Part shown: positions 25,637 to 36,713 of the stretch, in pieces
How positions within the stretch are numbered: the first letter of the stretch is position 1
Layout: each line of letters starts with the position of its first letter
Source: Rhododendron vialii
Lineage: Eukaryota > Streptophyta > Magnoliopsida > Ericales > Ericaceae
Assembly: GCF_030253575.1 (NCBI RefSeq)
Contig: NC_080561.1
Coordinates: 8,714,501 to 8,778,500 of the forward strand
Length of the DNA stretch: 64,000 bases
Direction: 5' to 3'
The notes under the pieces: model-generated
Seen by the model: the letters and a program-made list of their open reading frames with translations, nothing else
Told to the model about the DNA's origin: nothing
Database searches by the model: none
Translations under genes and position numbers: made by a program

Positions 25637-26009
25637 GGGTTGTTCGGCTAAATAAGCCAAATGGATTAATTTTTTGTCCTTATTCAAAAAAAATTCGCAT
25701 TTTTTAGTTTTTCATCAACTTTTTTTGGATTATTGTTTCGTTATGATAGAAATATTAAAAAGTACAAAATTATTAACGAAATCCAAATTATTTTGAATAA
25801 AGACGAAAAAATTGGCTTATTGGCTTATTTTTGTCTTTATTTAAAAAATTTAGGTTTTGATCGTAATTTTTTACTTATTAGATTCTTCTTGTCAAAAAGA
25901 ATCAATAATCCACAAAAAGTTAACAAAAAACTAACAAATGCTGAAAAAATTTGAATAAAGACAAAAAAAAAAAAAAAACCATTTGGCTTTTTTTACCAAC
26001 AACCCCGAA
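25633..26009. mobile_element. Fold-back MITE with TTCGGGGTTGTT ends
   Basis: The left arm TTCGGGGTTGTTCGGCTAAA and the right end TACCAACAACCCCGAA are inverted. The arms carry the shared core (TTAGTTTTTCATCAAC, GGATTATTG). No TSD was resolved. Confidence 0.8.
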
Positions 26010-26713
26010 TGTCTCATTATTTGCGCCTTTTTTTTTTCGCGTGGAAAAATTTAGCAAGAGTGAAGAAAAAGCTTGTGGTACACTAACAAATCTGGTAAAT
26101 TTATTTGAATTATCTCGAAAATCACGTAATTTTGTGACGACCCACGTCCGTGAACAAGCTCCTATATCCGGTGTAGCCTCTCTCCAGTCCCATTCAATTT
26201 CAGCTTTTTTGTGAGTCGTTACCAAGCCCACAACAATAGTTGAAACAGTTCACTTTTTAGAGCTCATCAAGAAACATCGCCCCCGTCGAAAACCACATTA
26301 ATCGAATAATATCCTTTGATAGGATTTTTAAATGCATTAAGTTTCAGATAAGTATTCTGAAGGGATTGCAATCTTGTGTTACACATTGTTTTTTTTTTTT
26401 TTTATACAAGATTAATGCACTTTGAAATTACATCATACGGTATCCAATTGACTTGATTGTTGATGCTTTCATCGATCTCTAACAAGTGAACGGTTCCGAT
26501 CATTCTCGGGCCCCACAAAAGGCAAAAACTGGGCAGGACTGGAGGGAGACTACACTTGAATGGGAGCTCAGTCCCACAATCATTTGGTTCAACACATTCA
26601 TAACTACTAGTACCACAAAGGTCCAGAATTTTGTTCATTTGGATTTTAATGGGGTCTACTACTGAGATTAAACCTGAGTTCTTATATTTAAAGTCCAGGA
26701 TTACAAACAAACA

Positions 26714-26785
26714 TCCGTTGTCGTCCAGCGGTTAGGATATCTGGCTTTCACCCAGGAGACCCGGGTTCGATTCCCGGCAACGGAA
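26714..26785 (+). tRNA. trnE-UUC: tRNA-Glu, anticodon TTC
   Basis: This is a 72-base cloverleaf with acceptor stem TCCGTTG/CAACGGA and an A discriminator. The anticodon loop is CTTTCAC, with TTC at 26747-26749 reading GAA. The T arm contains GGTTCGATTCC (box B), and the D arm carries an intact box A. There is no intron. The upstream flank is rich in CAA triplets, the usual plant pol III start context, and a T4 run follows at 26793. It looks functional and nuclear. It stands alone between the glucanase and G-beta genes. Confidence 0.97.
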
Positions 26786-26792
26786 TTATCCC

Positions 26793-26796
26793 TTTT
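26793..26796 (+). terminator. Pol III T-run after tRNA-Glu
   Basis: Four T residues lie 8 bases after the discriminator base, the minimum normally needed to stop RNA polymerase III. Confidence 0.6.
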
Positions 26797-26909
26797 GTAT
26801 TTTTCATGTCTTCAGTCTCTATTTGCGATCCAATCAAGTCTCGACCAAACTAAATAAATCGGAATATGAGTTGTTAACTTAAACAATAATACATATAGTT
26901 TTCACAGCT

Positions 26910-27016
26910 AATTTGGGTCGCTATAGGTTCATTTAAGTACCCGAATCGAATTCGAGCAAGTTTTTACTGGGTCGAGCCCCGAACAGTTTACGAACGATTT
27001 GGTTCATTTCCAGCCC
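26910..27016. mobile_element. Truncated relative of the 49-kb GAACC-repeat element
   Basis: CGAGCCCCGAACAGTTTACG and TTGGTTCATTTCCAGCCC match the right end of the 49139-49767 element. The left half is missing. Confidence 0.55.
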
Positions 27017-27296
27017 TATCAGTGGGTACCTACGGATATCAAGTAAAAATAAACCCTTACCCTCCATACTCCACCAAACTCAATTATTTTGGCTCCCTCC
27101 TAGACCCACAAGAAAGATTCAAACCATTCATCTCTTAGCTCTCGCATTTCTGAACATGTGTATGACCCAGTATGATAGAACAACTTGGTTGGAAAATGGT
27201 AGATATATGAAAAATATCATTTATAGTGGACAATAATACGGTTTTGAGTTTAAGTCGTTAACTTTAAACGATTGGTCGTATTGCTAACGATTTTCA

Positions 27297-27680
27297 GGCC
27301 TCATTTGGCTTTAAAAGTGGAACAGTAACTTCTTTTTTTGTCTTTATTCCAAATTTTTTTTGCATTTGTTAGTTTTGCGTCAAACTTTTGTGACTTATTG
27401 ATTCGTCTCGGCGAGAGGAATTAGGAAAGTAAAAAATTTTGATTGAAACTCAATTTTTTTCAAAAAGACAAGAATAAGTAAAAAAAAGCTGACTTATTGA
27501 CTTATTTGTCTTTATTCAAAAAATTATGAATTTCGATCAAAATTTTTTACTTTTCCGATTCCTCTCATCAAGATGAATTAATAAATCACAGAAATTTGAC
27601 GTTAAACAAATAAATGCAAAAAAAATTGAATAAGGACAAAAAAAATAAGTCATTCAATTTTTTAATCCAAACTCATCCTC
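27297..27680. mobile_element. Fold-back MITE with GGCCTCATTTGG ends
   Basis: GGCCTCATTTGGCTTTAAAA at the left pairs imperfectly with TTTTTAATCCAAACTCATCC at the right. The arms contain the best-preserved core copy, TTGTTAGTTTTGCGTCAAAC and GATTCGTCTCGGCGAGAGGA. TTCA lies on both sides. Confidence 0.8.
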
Positions 27681-27861
27681 AATTCAGAAGATTTTACTCA
27701 CACATTTCTATAAAATGCAAAAGCCACAGGATGAACAGTTTGAAACTTTTTTATGAGCTTGAAATGGAGCCAAAATAGTCGAGTTTGGTTGGGTATGGAG
27801 ATTTACTAATAGGTATGGAGGGGAGCTTAACCCGTTCATGAAAGGGAAGGTTTCCACATTT

Positions 27862-28231
27862 CGGGTTGTTTGATCTAATAAGTCAAATGGCTTTTTATTT
27901 TTTGTTCTTATTTAATTTTTTTCTGCATTTGTTAGTTTTTCTTAAATTTTTTTAAGGATTATTGCTTTGTCATGAAAAATTGAATCTAAAAAGTAAAATT
28001 TTTTGATCGAAACCTATTTTGTTTTAATAAAGAAAAAAATAAGCCAATAAGTCAATTTTTTCCATCTTTAATTATTCACAAAAAATTAGATTTCGATCGT
28101 AACTTTTTGCTACTTTTTAAATTTCTCCGATCACGATGAAGCAATAATCCACCAAAAATTAAGGAAAAACCAACAAATGCGAATTTTTTTGAATGAATTA
28201 AAAAAAATATTTGACTTATTAAGCCAAACAT
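27862..28231. mobile_element. Fold-back MITE with CGGGTTGTTTG end
   Basis: Left GTTTGATCTAATAAGTCAAA pairs with right TTTGACTTATTAAGCCAAAC. The arms carry the shared core in a more decayed form. Confidence 0.75.
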
Positions 28232-29420
28232 TTATTTTTTCATGTACTTATATCAGATTACATTACTTTATTTTTATTTTTACATGTACTTTTTACTTTA
28301 TTTTTTCATGTACTTTATTTTTCCATGTACTTTTATTCGGCCAACCAACCAGCAATAATAGATTCTGAAGAGTTCATCGATCCTGGATCCACTCATGAGG
28401 AATAAAAGCTTATCATTATATTAGGAGAGTATGGGATTCGTTGCATCGGAATCATTGGTTTGAATAAAAGCTTCTCTATATTCAAAAAAAAATAAAAATA
28501 AAAAATAAAAGCTTCTCTTGCTCCTGGTGTAATATTGACCTTTTTGCAATCATTTGGTAGGCTCACATTTTTAAAGGAGGAAGGAAAGGAAAAAAATTGC
28601 ATCCCATGAGTTAGCATTGTGCTATGGGTACCGATGGAATGATGTACATACGGCGTAAATCGTCGTGCAGAGTAACATTACGGATCTCATATAAATAAAT
28701 CGATCCGTTGGCAAATTTTAAAACTTTTTTAAAGTAATCTTGTAAAAAGTCAGCTCAATTGAATGTGTGTAAGTACTTGATCCAATCTTTTAACTTTTCA
28801 TTCAAAATTTATGGTTATTGACCTTTTTTGCAATCATTTGGTAGGCATACACAAAAACACAAACTATTTCACCGTAAGTGTGAGACACATCCACAAACTA
28901 CTCTGTGTATTTGTGTTTGTAGTTATAGAGTTATTGAAAATATTATATTGGCCCCCATAAAAACAACCAACCCTTTTACAGTCACCTACTGGGGGTTAAC
29001 GATCCTGCACCGACGATAATGCGGGACCAACTACAATATATGTAGATGCTCAATTTAATTTTTTTATTTTTTTCATTCAGATTTCATCCTTTCGAATTTT
29101 CCGCACACCTATAGTGATCCTCATGTCGCCGTTGGTGGAAGATCCCAGTCAGCCGCCATGGAACTTTGAACTTTCGTAAAACAAACAAAAATCACCACCA
29201 CCTACTAACTACTATGCATTCCATTACAAAAGGTCGGTTTTCTTCTTTGTCTCTTTAAAAATAGGACCACCTTTCCAACCTTAAAATAGTCGCCACACTT
29301 TTTTTTCGCATTCTCTTCGTTTTGTCTTGGGTTTATATCTTAATTTGGGCGGTGGGAGGGGAGGGACGGATTCTTACCTTCAGAATTTGGTTTCCCTTTC
29401 GCTTTCTCCACCAAAACTGC

Positions 29421-29712
29421 TAGGGGTGTGCAAAAAACCAGCTCTCCCGCCGACCCGACTCGACGGGTTTCGGGCGGATACGGATTCCATTTCTGTTAAA
29501 AACCAGATTTCTATTCGGGATGCTGTGTTTCTTACCCGACCCGTCCCGACCAATTCATGAAAATTAGTATTGGGTTTTAGTCGGACCCGACCCGACCAAT
29601 CGGTTAGCAGACGGTTTCTATCCCTATTCGGTTCGGTTTGCGGGTTTGAAAATGTTGATACCCAACATGGCGGGTCGGGTTCGGGGTCAAACCCGACCTG
29701 TGCACACCCCTA
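29421..29712. mobile_element. hAT-like MITE with TAGGGGTGTGCA ends
   Basis: TAGGGGTGTGCA and TGCACACCCCTA are exact inverted ends. Flanks AACTGCTA and TATTGCTA agree at six of eight places, suggesting a worn 8-bp TSD. The inside is rich in ACCCGACC/GGGTCGG repeats. Confidence 0.75.
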
Positions 29713-29799
29713 TTGCTAGCCAGTCGCCGCAGTAACGCTTCTATGTTTGCAATTGCGTGGTCGCTGGTGGCTTTTTGGGTCACCAGCTTGGAAGCTTGA

Positions 29800-30115
29800 T
29801 CGGTAAGAGGCTAGACAAGAGAAGTACTGCTCAATGGAGGGAAGTTTATCTTTTGTTTTACTAATTTTTGTCCGGATTTAGTTTGGTGATTTGTTGGTCC
29901 TGTACTTGGTATTAGTTTTATTTTCTGCGAATTTAATCTCGCTAGGCGAGCTTGAATAAGAGTTACATGTACTGTGCTTTGATTGCCCTCTCTAGTAGGC
30001 CCATTTGCCTCCATATGGTTCTTCTCTGTTGTCTAGGCTTTCGCCTCATGGAATATTTTTTTTATTCGATTTTCACCTAAGGTTGAATACAACTTTCCAT
30101 AATTGCCAAAAAAAA
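29800..30115 (+). mobile_element. Retroposon 3' region with A-tail
   Basis: A T-rich, G-poor segment ends AATACAACTTTCCATAATTGCC followed by nine A, resembling LINE 3' ends. It lies about 340 bases before the AGB1 ATG. No coding remains. Confidence 0.4.
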
Positions 30116-30210
30116 ATTCTATGCATTACACGTCAGATCTTGTGGTCCTGGCGGCGTCTCCAGTCAAAACGCCACCACTTCCAATCTGAGATTAAAACGG
30201 TTCAGAAAAC

Positions 30211-30250
30211 CTCCCCGTCCCCACCCCCACCCCCACCCCCACTCCCTTCC

Positions 30251-30288
<38 letters not shown>
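30211..30288 (+). repeat. C-run tract plus (CT)n in AGB1 leader/promoter
   Basis: Runs of four to five C separated by single A bases (30211-30248) are followed by an uninterrupted CT run (30252-30288). The complementary strand therefore carries repeated G4-5 tracts able to form a G-quadruplex. It lies about 165-240 bases before the AGB1 ATG. Confidence 0.8.
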
Positions 30289-30290
<2 letters not shown>

Positions 30291-30408
30291 ACTGTCCAAT
30301 TCTCTCTCCTCGGAACCCTAATCTCACTTGAAGCTAACATAACCCAATTTCACTCCCTGCAGTTTCTGATTTCCTATCCGAATTGAGACTAGGGCTCAAA
30401 TCAAGCTC

Positions 30409-30440
30409 ATGACCAACCTTTAATGGCCTTTACTCACTAG
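30409..30440 (+). promoter_or_regulatory. Two overlapping upstream ORFs before AGB1
   Basis: uORF1 (30409-30423) encodes MTNL. Its TAA shares one base with the ATG of uORF2 (30423-30440, MAFTH), forming TAATG. uORF2 stops 12 bases before the AGB1 ATG at 30453. If the transcript starts upstream of 30409, as the CT-rich leader suggests, these would lower or condition AGB1 translation. The transcript start is not proven by sequence. Confidence 0.6.
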
Positions 30441-30452
30441 AATTCTCGAACC

Positions 30453-33400
30453 ATGTCCGTTGCAGAACTCAAAGAGCGCCACGTGGCCGCCACAGAGACT
30501 GTGAACTCTCTCCGAGAGCGTTTGAAGCACAAGCGCCTCCTTCTCCTCGACACCGATGGTTCAATCTCTCTCCTCCTCTCTCTCTCTCTCTCTCTCTAAT
30601 ATGTTTTTCTCATTTTCCTATATGTTTTTTTTTTTTTTGGTGTGTTTCTGTTTTTTCTTTTGTATGTTCATTTCATGTGTTAGGTTTTGTGTTTGCAGTG
30701 GCGGGATATGCAAGATCGCAAGGGAAGTCTCCGATAACGTTCGGCCCGACGGATCTAGTTTGTTGCAGGACGTTGCAGGGGCATACTGGGAAGGTTAGGG
30801 TTTTGACATTTTCAGAATGTATAAGTAAAAGTTTTGTTCATGTAATATTGTAGTGGACTACATTATACTGTAGGAATTGTTTGGCTCTGTTTATTGTTTT
30901 TTGGAAATATCCAAGATTTAGCCCTTTCAGCCCAAGCACTTTTAGCTGGGCTGAAGCTAAATTTTGGATATTTTCAAAAAAATTTGGGTAGAAGTCATAA
31001 TTTTTTCCTTTCCCGATTCCTCTCGTCGAGACGAACCAATAATCCACGAAAGTTTGTTAGTTTGAATAAGAACAAATGCAAAAAAAAGCCCCAGGCTTTT
31101 ATTTTTTGGAAACTAGGCTTTAGTAGGAGTGTAGGCCTTTTCGCTCTCGCTCTCAATTGTCGTCGATGCTCTCGCTCTCATTTATCGTTCTATGCTCCGC
31201 TCTCAATCCTTGCTCTTGCTAAGTTTTGGTACTTTGGGTAGTTTTGGAAAGAAGCTTTCACTGTGTGACTTAGAAAGTGAATATTTTGGGTCTTTCTTAA
31301 TTGTGCTTTGAACATTTTTTCGCCGCCTATTTGCAGAAATGGTTGGCAATGCCTTGATCGTAACCAGAAGAAAGTTAACTTTGGACTTACTCGGATAATT
31401 CTTTAGTAGGACTCTTCGCTCCTGCTTTGAATTCTTGCTTCGCTGATACGCTCTGAATCGTCACTCTTGCTAAGTTTTGGTAGTTTTGGAAAGGCGCTTT
31501 CACTCACGCACACACACGTGCATTGTGTGACTTGGAAAGTGAATAATTTGGGCCTTTCTTACTTGTGTTTTGAACAATTTTTTGCCCTTATTTGTTGAAA
31601 TGGTTGGTATTAGTAATGCCTTGATTGTAAGCAGAAGAAAGTAAACTTTGGAAGGTTGTAAGTTAACTTCAGCTTGTGCTGAAGTGAGGCTATGCAATCT
31701 GACTGACTATCGGGAATCTTTTCCTCTTCGACTTCACCTTATATGCCAGCAGTTTTATTGTATACCCGATGCCCTAACTGTAGGTGATAGGGTTTCCCAG
31801 CCTCACCCAAACCATGTCCACCCAGATAGGACTCTCCAAGGCGTAGCAATCTCCTTGGTCTGCAGTTCCGTCTTAGGAGCCACAACTGCAGATTCAGTCA
31901 TTGGCGGAGCTTGGAATCAAGTTGGGTAAATCGGAACTAACTTTTCCTACGTTTAGAACATTCGCTGATAGCGGCGTCAGAATTTGTAGACCTATAACAT
32001 TGCATTGCGGACATAAGTTGAATCTTGATGTGGTTTACTGGTTTGGAATTTGGATACCCAGATATATATCAGGAACACTCATTACAAGTAGCCTTAAGTC
32101 TTTTAACTGGATGGGAATGTTGGCTTTATAAGTGCCCCGTAGAATTTTAGTTTTGTTATCTTATTATCCTTGAAAGAATCCTTGTCTAACATGACAATGT
32201 TATATCGGGCATAATTTTATGGCCTTTATAATGCTAAGATTAGCCATTATTGGACTAGATGTTTCCAAAGAGTGTAATAGGATAATGGTACATTAAGCTT
32301 ATCTGAAAGTTACTCTTTCTTCATACGTTACGGCTTGCAAGATAGCCCTGGTATAATATCATGTCGAGAAAACCTGACCATTCAGGAACATGTTGAAGGT
32401 CTTACGACATTTCTTTAAGGCTGATAGACTAGTTTGAATGACTTTCTATTATCTACTTGACGTTTCGTTTGTACTTTGAGGCTGATAGCCTAGCATCAAT
32501 GGCCAAACGTGTCTGTTAGCTACTTGAGGTTTTATTTGAAAGATATTAAGGTCATTAGACATGTGGTCCCTATCCCTTTTTTGTACGTATATTGCTGGAG
32601 GATATTAATGTCACAAGACATTTAACATTTCGCAGGTTTATTCACTAGATTGGACTCCTGAAAAGAATCGCATTGTCAGTGCATCTCAAGATGGGAGGCT
32701 AATTGTATGGAATGGTCTCACAAGCCAGAAAACTCATGCCATAAAGCTACCTTGTGCATGGGTCATGACGTGTGCCTTCTCTCCTACTGGGCAGACTGTT
32801 GCTTGTGGTGGCCTTGATAGTGTATGCTCCATCTTCAACCTGAATTCGCCCACCGACAAGGATGGGAATCTACCTGTGTCAAAAATGCTTAGTGGGCACA
32901 AGGGTTACGTTTCCTGTTGTCAGTATGTTCCAGATGAAGATACTCATCTCATAACAAGTTCTGGTGACCAGACATGCGTTTTATGGGATATAACTACTGG
33001 CCTCCGAACTTCAGTTTTTGGAGGTGAATTCCAATCTGGACACACTGCTGATGTACTGAGGTACTTTAATGAATTCCAAATTCATGGTGACCTAGTTTTA
33101 TTTTTTATTCCTTTTTCATGATAGAAACACACTCTCTGAAACCTTTTATTTGTATTTGCTCATGGTTTTAGGACCTGCATAGATAGTCAAGTTGCTCTTA
33201 GAATCTAATATGTTCTTACTAAAATCCAGTAAAAAAGGGTGAATATTCAATTGTCTACAAGGCAGATATATATATTTTTCATCTCGTCTATCAGGCAGAT
33301 TGACAGCATATATTGCAATCTGTTGTCTGCGTGCCTTCCATTGTTGGCCTATCAAATTCTCATAGTCAGATATTATGAAATCCTCAAAAACTTGGTTGCT

Positions 33401-35517
33401 TATAAAACGTATCCTAACCATACAGTCTACGGCTATGTTAATAACATTTCCACTGCTTGTGGCCCACAAATACTCTGCCGCTACTATGCTAATGAGCTTT
33501 GTCGAGTTATATATCAATTATGAGAGATCATAAGCAGATAATAATATTTGGTTGCATGTGCATATCTTGCCTGAGAGTAGAGCCAGGGCTCTGGCAACAA
33601 ATAGCATCTTATCTATTTCGAATTACCGAAAAACAAAAAGAATAACATCTTATAACTGCAGAAGTTTCTGTTTGGTTTTGATGATTCGAATGCTATTTCT
33701 ATTCTTACTCCTCAATCATAACTCTCAAGTACCATCTTGGATTGTGTTGTCCTGGAATTTTGGAGAAAAAGGGTTTCATAATAATGAATCATGTCCTATT
33801 CTTTCAGCGTCTCAGTCAATGGATCGAACTCAAAACAGTTTGTATCTGGTTCTTGTGATGCAACTGCCCGATTGTGGGACACTCGCGTTGCCAGTCGAGC
33901 AGTCCGGACATTTCATGGTCATGAGGGAGATGTTAATGCCGTGAAGTTCTTTCCTGATGGAAATAGATTTGGAACTGGTTCAGATGATGGAACTTGCAGG
34001 TTATTTGACATTAGGACAGGGCACCAGCTCCAAGTATACTATCAGCAGCATGGAGACAATGATGTCCCCCCTGTGACTTCCATTGCTTTCTCCATATCAG
34101 GAAGGCTTCTCTTTGCTGGGTACTCAAATGGTGATTGCTATGTATGGGACACGTTACTTGCAAAGGTACATAGTTTCTCCGTCTTAGGGACAATCCTAGT
34201 GCGTTCACTTTTGTCACCAGTGTATCAGTGTACTTAGAGAAATATGGAGTACAGGAGTAGTTATTTGTTTTCAGTGTGCGGGTTATGGTTTGAACTTTGT
34301 AGCATAAATGCTATAGCAAAATTTAATAGTTATTGGTTTTCTGGTTTATTTAAGTGAGCGAGTTATGGTTTGTGGCATAAATGCTATTTTGAGGTCCCAC
34401 TTATGCTGGTTTCCCTTCCAGAAGATAAGACAGTTTGCTAGCCTACTAGATACTACCTCCATATTGTTTAAAAAAGAAAGAAAGAAAGAAAGACTTACCT
34501 GTTATCGCTTTCGCTCTGGATTAAAAATTAAAAATTTGTCTGGAGAACAGGTGCTTGGTATGGGGTGTCGTTATGGTAAAATTAGAGTTACTAATGAGTG
34601 GAAGAGAAGTCTGTCTTTGTTTTTATTTTTGGCTAGTCATTTTGGCCTTCTAGATGTGTGTATTTTACGTATCCAAAAAATAAACAGAAACAACTGCGAG
34701 CCTCGCATTTCCTAATTTATTGTCCCCCATGCCCCACCTTTGTTTCCCTTGTTTATGGTGCATGTTCATAAGTGGTGTTTTTTAACTTGGTTTTTTTAGG
34801 TGGTTTTGAACTTGGGATCTCTACAAAACTCACATGAGGGTCGGATCAGTTGTTTGGGTTTGTCAGCTGATGGGAGTGCCTTATGTACAGGAAGTTGGGA
34901 TACAAACCTGAAGGTGAGTCCAATTCCGACACTGGGTATATCGTTTCGCCTTATATTGCATAGGATTGGAAGTTAACTATTCACCAATACAATTAATACT
35001 GCATTTCCAGACTACATTTACATACAAGTTATACCTTTATGATACTGCATTTAAATTCATACAAGTTACAAATACAATTACTTTTCAGACTACATTTCCG
35101 TCGTTGCTTTAATACTGCATTTCTGACAAATTTTTACCATACCTATATAATGACAAGTCATGCAAATCCAGCAGTTATCTACACGAGTAAGTCTACTAAC
35201 AAAATCATATGTACAATATTTTGTACTTCATGTCGACGTGTTATTGCATGATTGCAATATAGTTATCCACCCAGTTGCCAATGGTGCAGTGACATATCGA
35301 TTTGTGCGAATTGTTGTGCTAGTAGACTCACTCTATCTACAGAGGTAGAATAGAAAATGTATGTAATTCTTCGTTTATATTTCCCGTACTCCTTGTTCAT
35401 TTCATACAAGGTAAATTTAGACCCTTTTTGGTTTCTTGTTTTAACCCCTCTTAATGTCCTTCACCTCTTGTGTGGCTGCAGATTTGGGCTTTTGGTGGGC
35501 ATAGAAGAGTGATCTGA
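30453..35517 (+). CDS. AGB1: Heterotrimeric G-protein beta subunit (WD40)
   Basis: The plant G-beta forms the obligate dimer with G-gamma at the plasma membrane and signals in immunity, hormone and stress responses. Exons 30453-30558, 30699-30793, 32636-33060, 33808-34165, 34800-34913 and 35482-35517 join in frame to 377 aa, the same length as Arabidopsis AGB1. The N-terminal helix (about 1-36, starting [17 protein letters not shown]) is the coiled coil that pairs with G-gamma. Seven WD repeats follow, with clear endings such as [36 protein letters not shown] and NGDCYVWDT. The C-terminus is [11 protein letters not shown]. The ATG is preceded by two tiny upstream reading frames and a C-rich/CT leader. 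Intron 2 (1.84 kb) holds a fold-back fragment near 30.9-31.1 kb. Position matches At4g34460 in the Arabidopsis block. Identity is essentially certain. Confidence 0.98.
30880..31110. mobile_element. Fold-back fragment in AGB1 intron 2
   Basis: One clear core arm, GATTCCTCTCGTCGAGACGA with CAATAATCCACGAAAGTTTG, faces a partly rebuilt left arm. Inverted TTTAGCCC/GGGCTGAAGCTAAA pairs sit in the middle. Confidence 0.6.
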
Positions 35518-35574
35518 GTAGTTGGCATCTAAATGCGTATGGCTGTTGTCTGACCTTGTTTAAGTTTTAAAATC

Positions 35575-35629
35575 CGTCCTCCACCCCGTCCCTCTTCCCC
35601 CACCCCCCCACACCCCACCCCCCCCCTCT
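35575..35629 (+). repeat. C-rich tract in AGB1 3' region
   Basis: Several runs of four to nine C lie 60-110 bases after the AGB1 stop, probably in the 3' untranslated region. The opposite strand could fold as a G-quadruplex. Confidence 0.75.
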
Positions 35630-35992
35630 TGTAAAAGCCTTTGAATCTATTTAGGTACTCTGTTTTGGGAATTCGTAATCTTGTACTGTTTATTCTTGAA
35701 ATGCTATTTTGGACAGGGAAAAAGGAGTGTAGTCTTGGAGGCGGTAAATCGAAGAAGCCATTTGTTTGCTTTTAGGCTCTTTCAATTAGCGTAGTGGGCC
35801 GAACCCAGTTTGACTGGCAGCCCAGAAAAAGTAGAGGCAAGTTTGGGCCGAATCTGTGTGGGCCGAGCTGACGGTCCACCACTCCTTGGGGCCCAATTCT
35901 TTATTGTTCGAAGACTTTTACTGGGAATGAAAGTAACTAAGTTTGTTCTGATGCCTATGGCGTCGGGGCGGACCGAAGGAAGTAATAAATTT

Positions 35993-36056
35993 ACAACCAC
36001 ACCCAAATGTACACCCATTTACACGACCATGTGTGTAAATGGGTGTGATTGTAGCA
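35993..36056. repeat. Short hairpin repeat 3' of AGB1
   Basis: TACAACCACACCC and ACACCCATTTACAC pair with GTGTAAATGGGTGTGATTGTA, a miniature version of the ACACCCA-ended elements at 11.3 and 48.9 kb. Confidence 0.6.
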
Positions 36057-36713
36057 TTTTTGCCGAAGGAAGACCCCACTTGATTGGGTGACTCACCAGG
36101 CTGTGACTAGGGTCGTTTACGAGGATGTGTGTGGCCGCGTTCACCGATCGTCATCCATGACGTCAGTAGCCAAAGCTATTACCTGAGACGTCAGGCACTC
36201 GTGCCTAGCACAAAAGACTTGGAGAGCGAGGACCAACCGTCTATAAAGTCCCAGTGATAAATATGTAAATCCTTGGGTGGCCAAATTCGTTCTTACATCT
36301 CAAATCTTACTGTACTCTTTTCCCCCTCTTCAAGGATTACTCACTCTCCTCTTCTTCAACGATTAACTCAGGCAGAGTACCCTCTGGGTGGCACTAACGG
36401 TTATTCTTTTTGTAGGTCAGCTCAGGGAGAGGGAGGGACGGTTGGAGTTATCCATTCGGCTATTCAAAATAACCACACCACAATTAATCTTAAAATTCCC
36501 GAAATTCTTGTCAAAACAAACAAACAAATATAAAGAAACATAAGGAAAATGATTATAATTCCACTGTCCTTGTATATAAAATGTAGGAGTAATTATTTAT
36601 TTATTGATTTATTTTTGGTCTCACCCTATCCTTTTTAAGCCCATACCAACATCATAACGACCACAAATACTCACCTCATCTAGTTAGTTACCTTTCCCGC
36701 CGTAAACACCAAA

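Larger units (their letters stand above)
24595..26713. other. Intergenic spacer between glucanase and tRNA-Glu
   Basis: No gene was recognised. It holds a SINE fragment, a 77-bp tandem repeat and a fold-back MITE; the rest (about 26.0-26.7 kb) shows nothing I can name. Confidence 0.65.
26786..30200. other. Intergenic spacer between tRNA-Glu and AGB1
   Basis: No gene was recognised. It contains two fold-back MITEs, a truncated GGGCTG-type element, a TAGGGGTGTGC-type element and retroposon tails; 28.5-29.3 kb holds nothing I can assign. Confidence 0.65.

Noticed and set aside
31648-32131. Frames of 93 and 76 aa in AGB1 intron 2
   Set aside because: Higher GC drew attention, but no motif was recognised and the AGB1 splice joins across it in frame; probably old repeat sequence.
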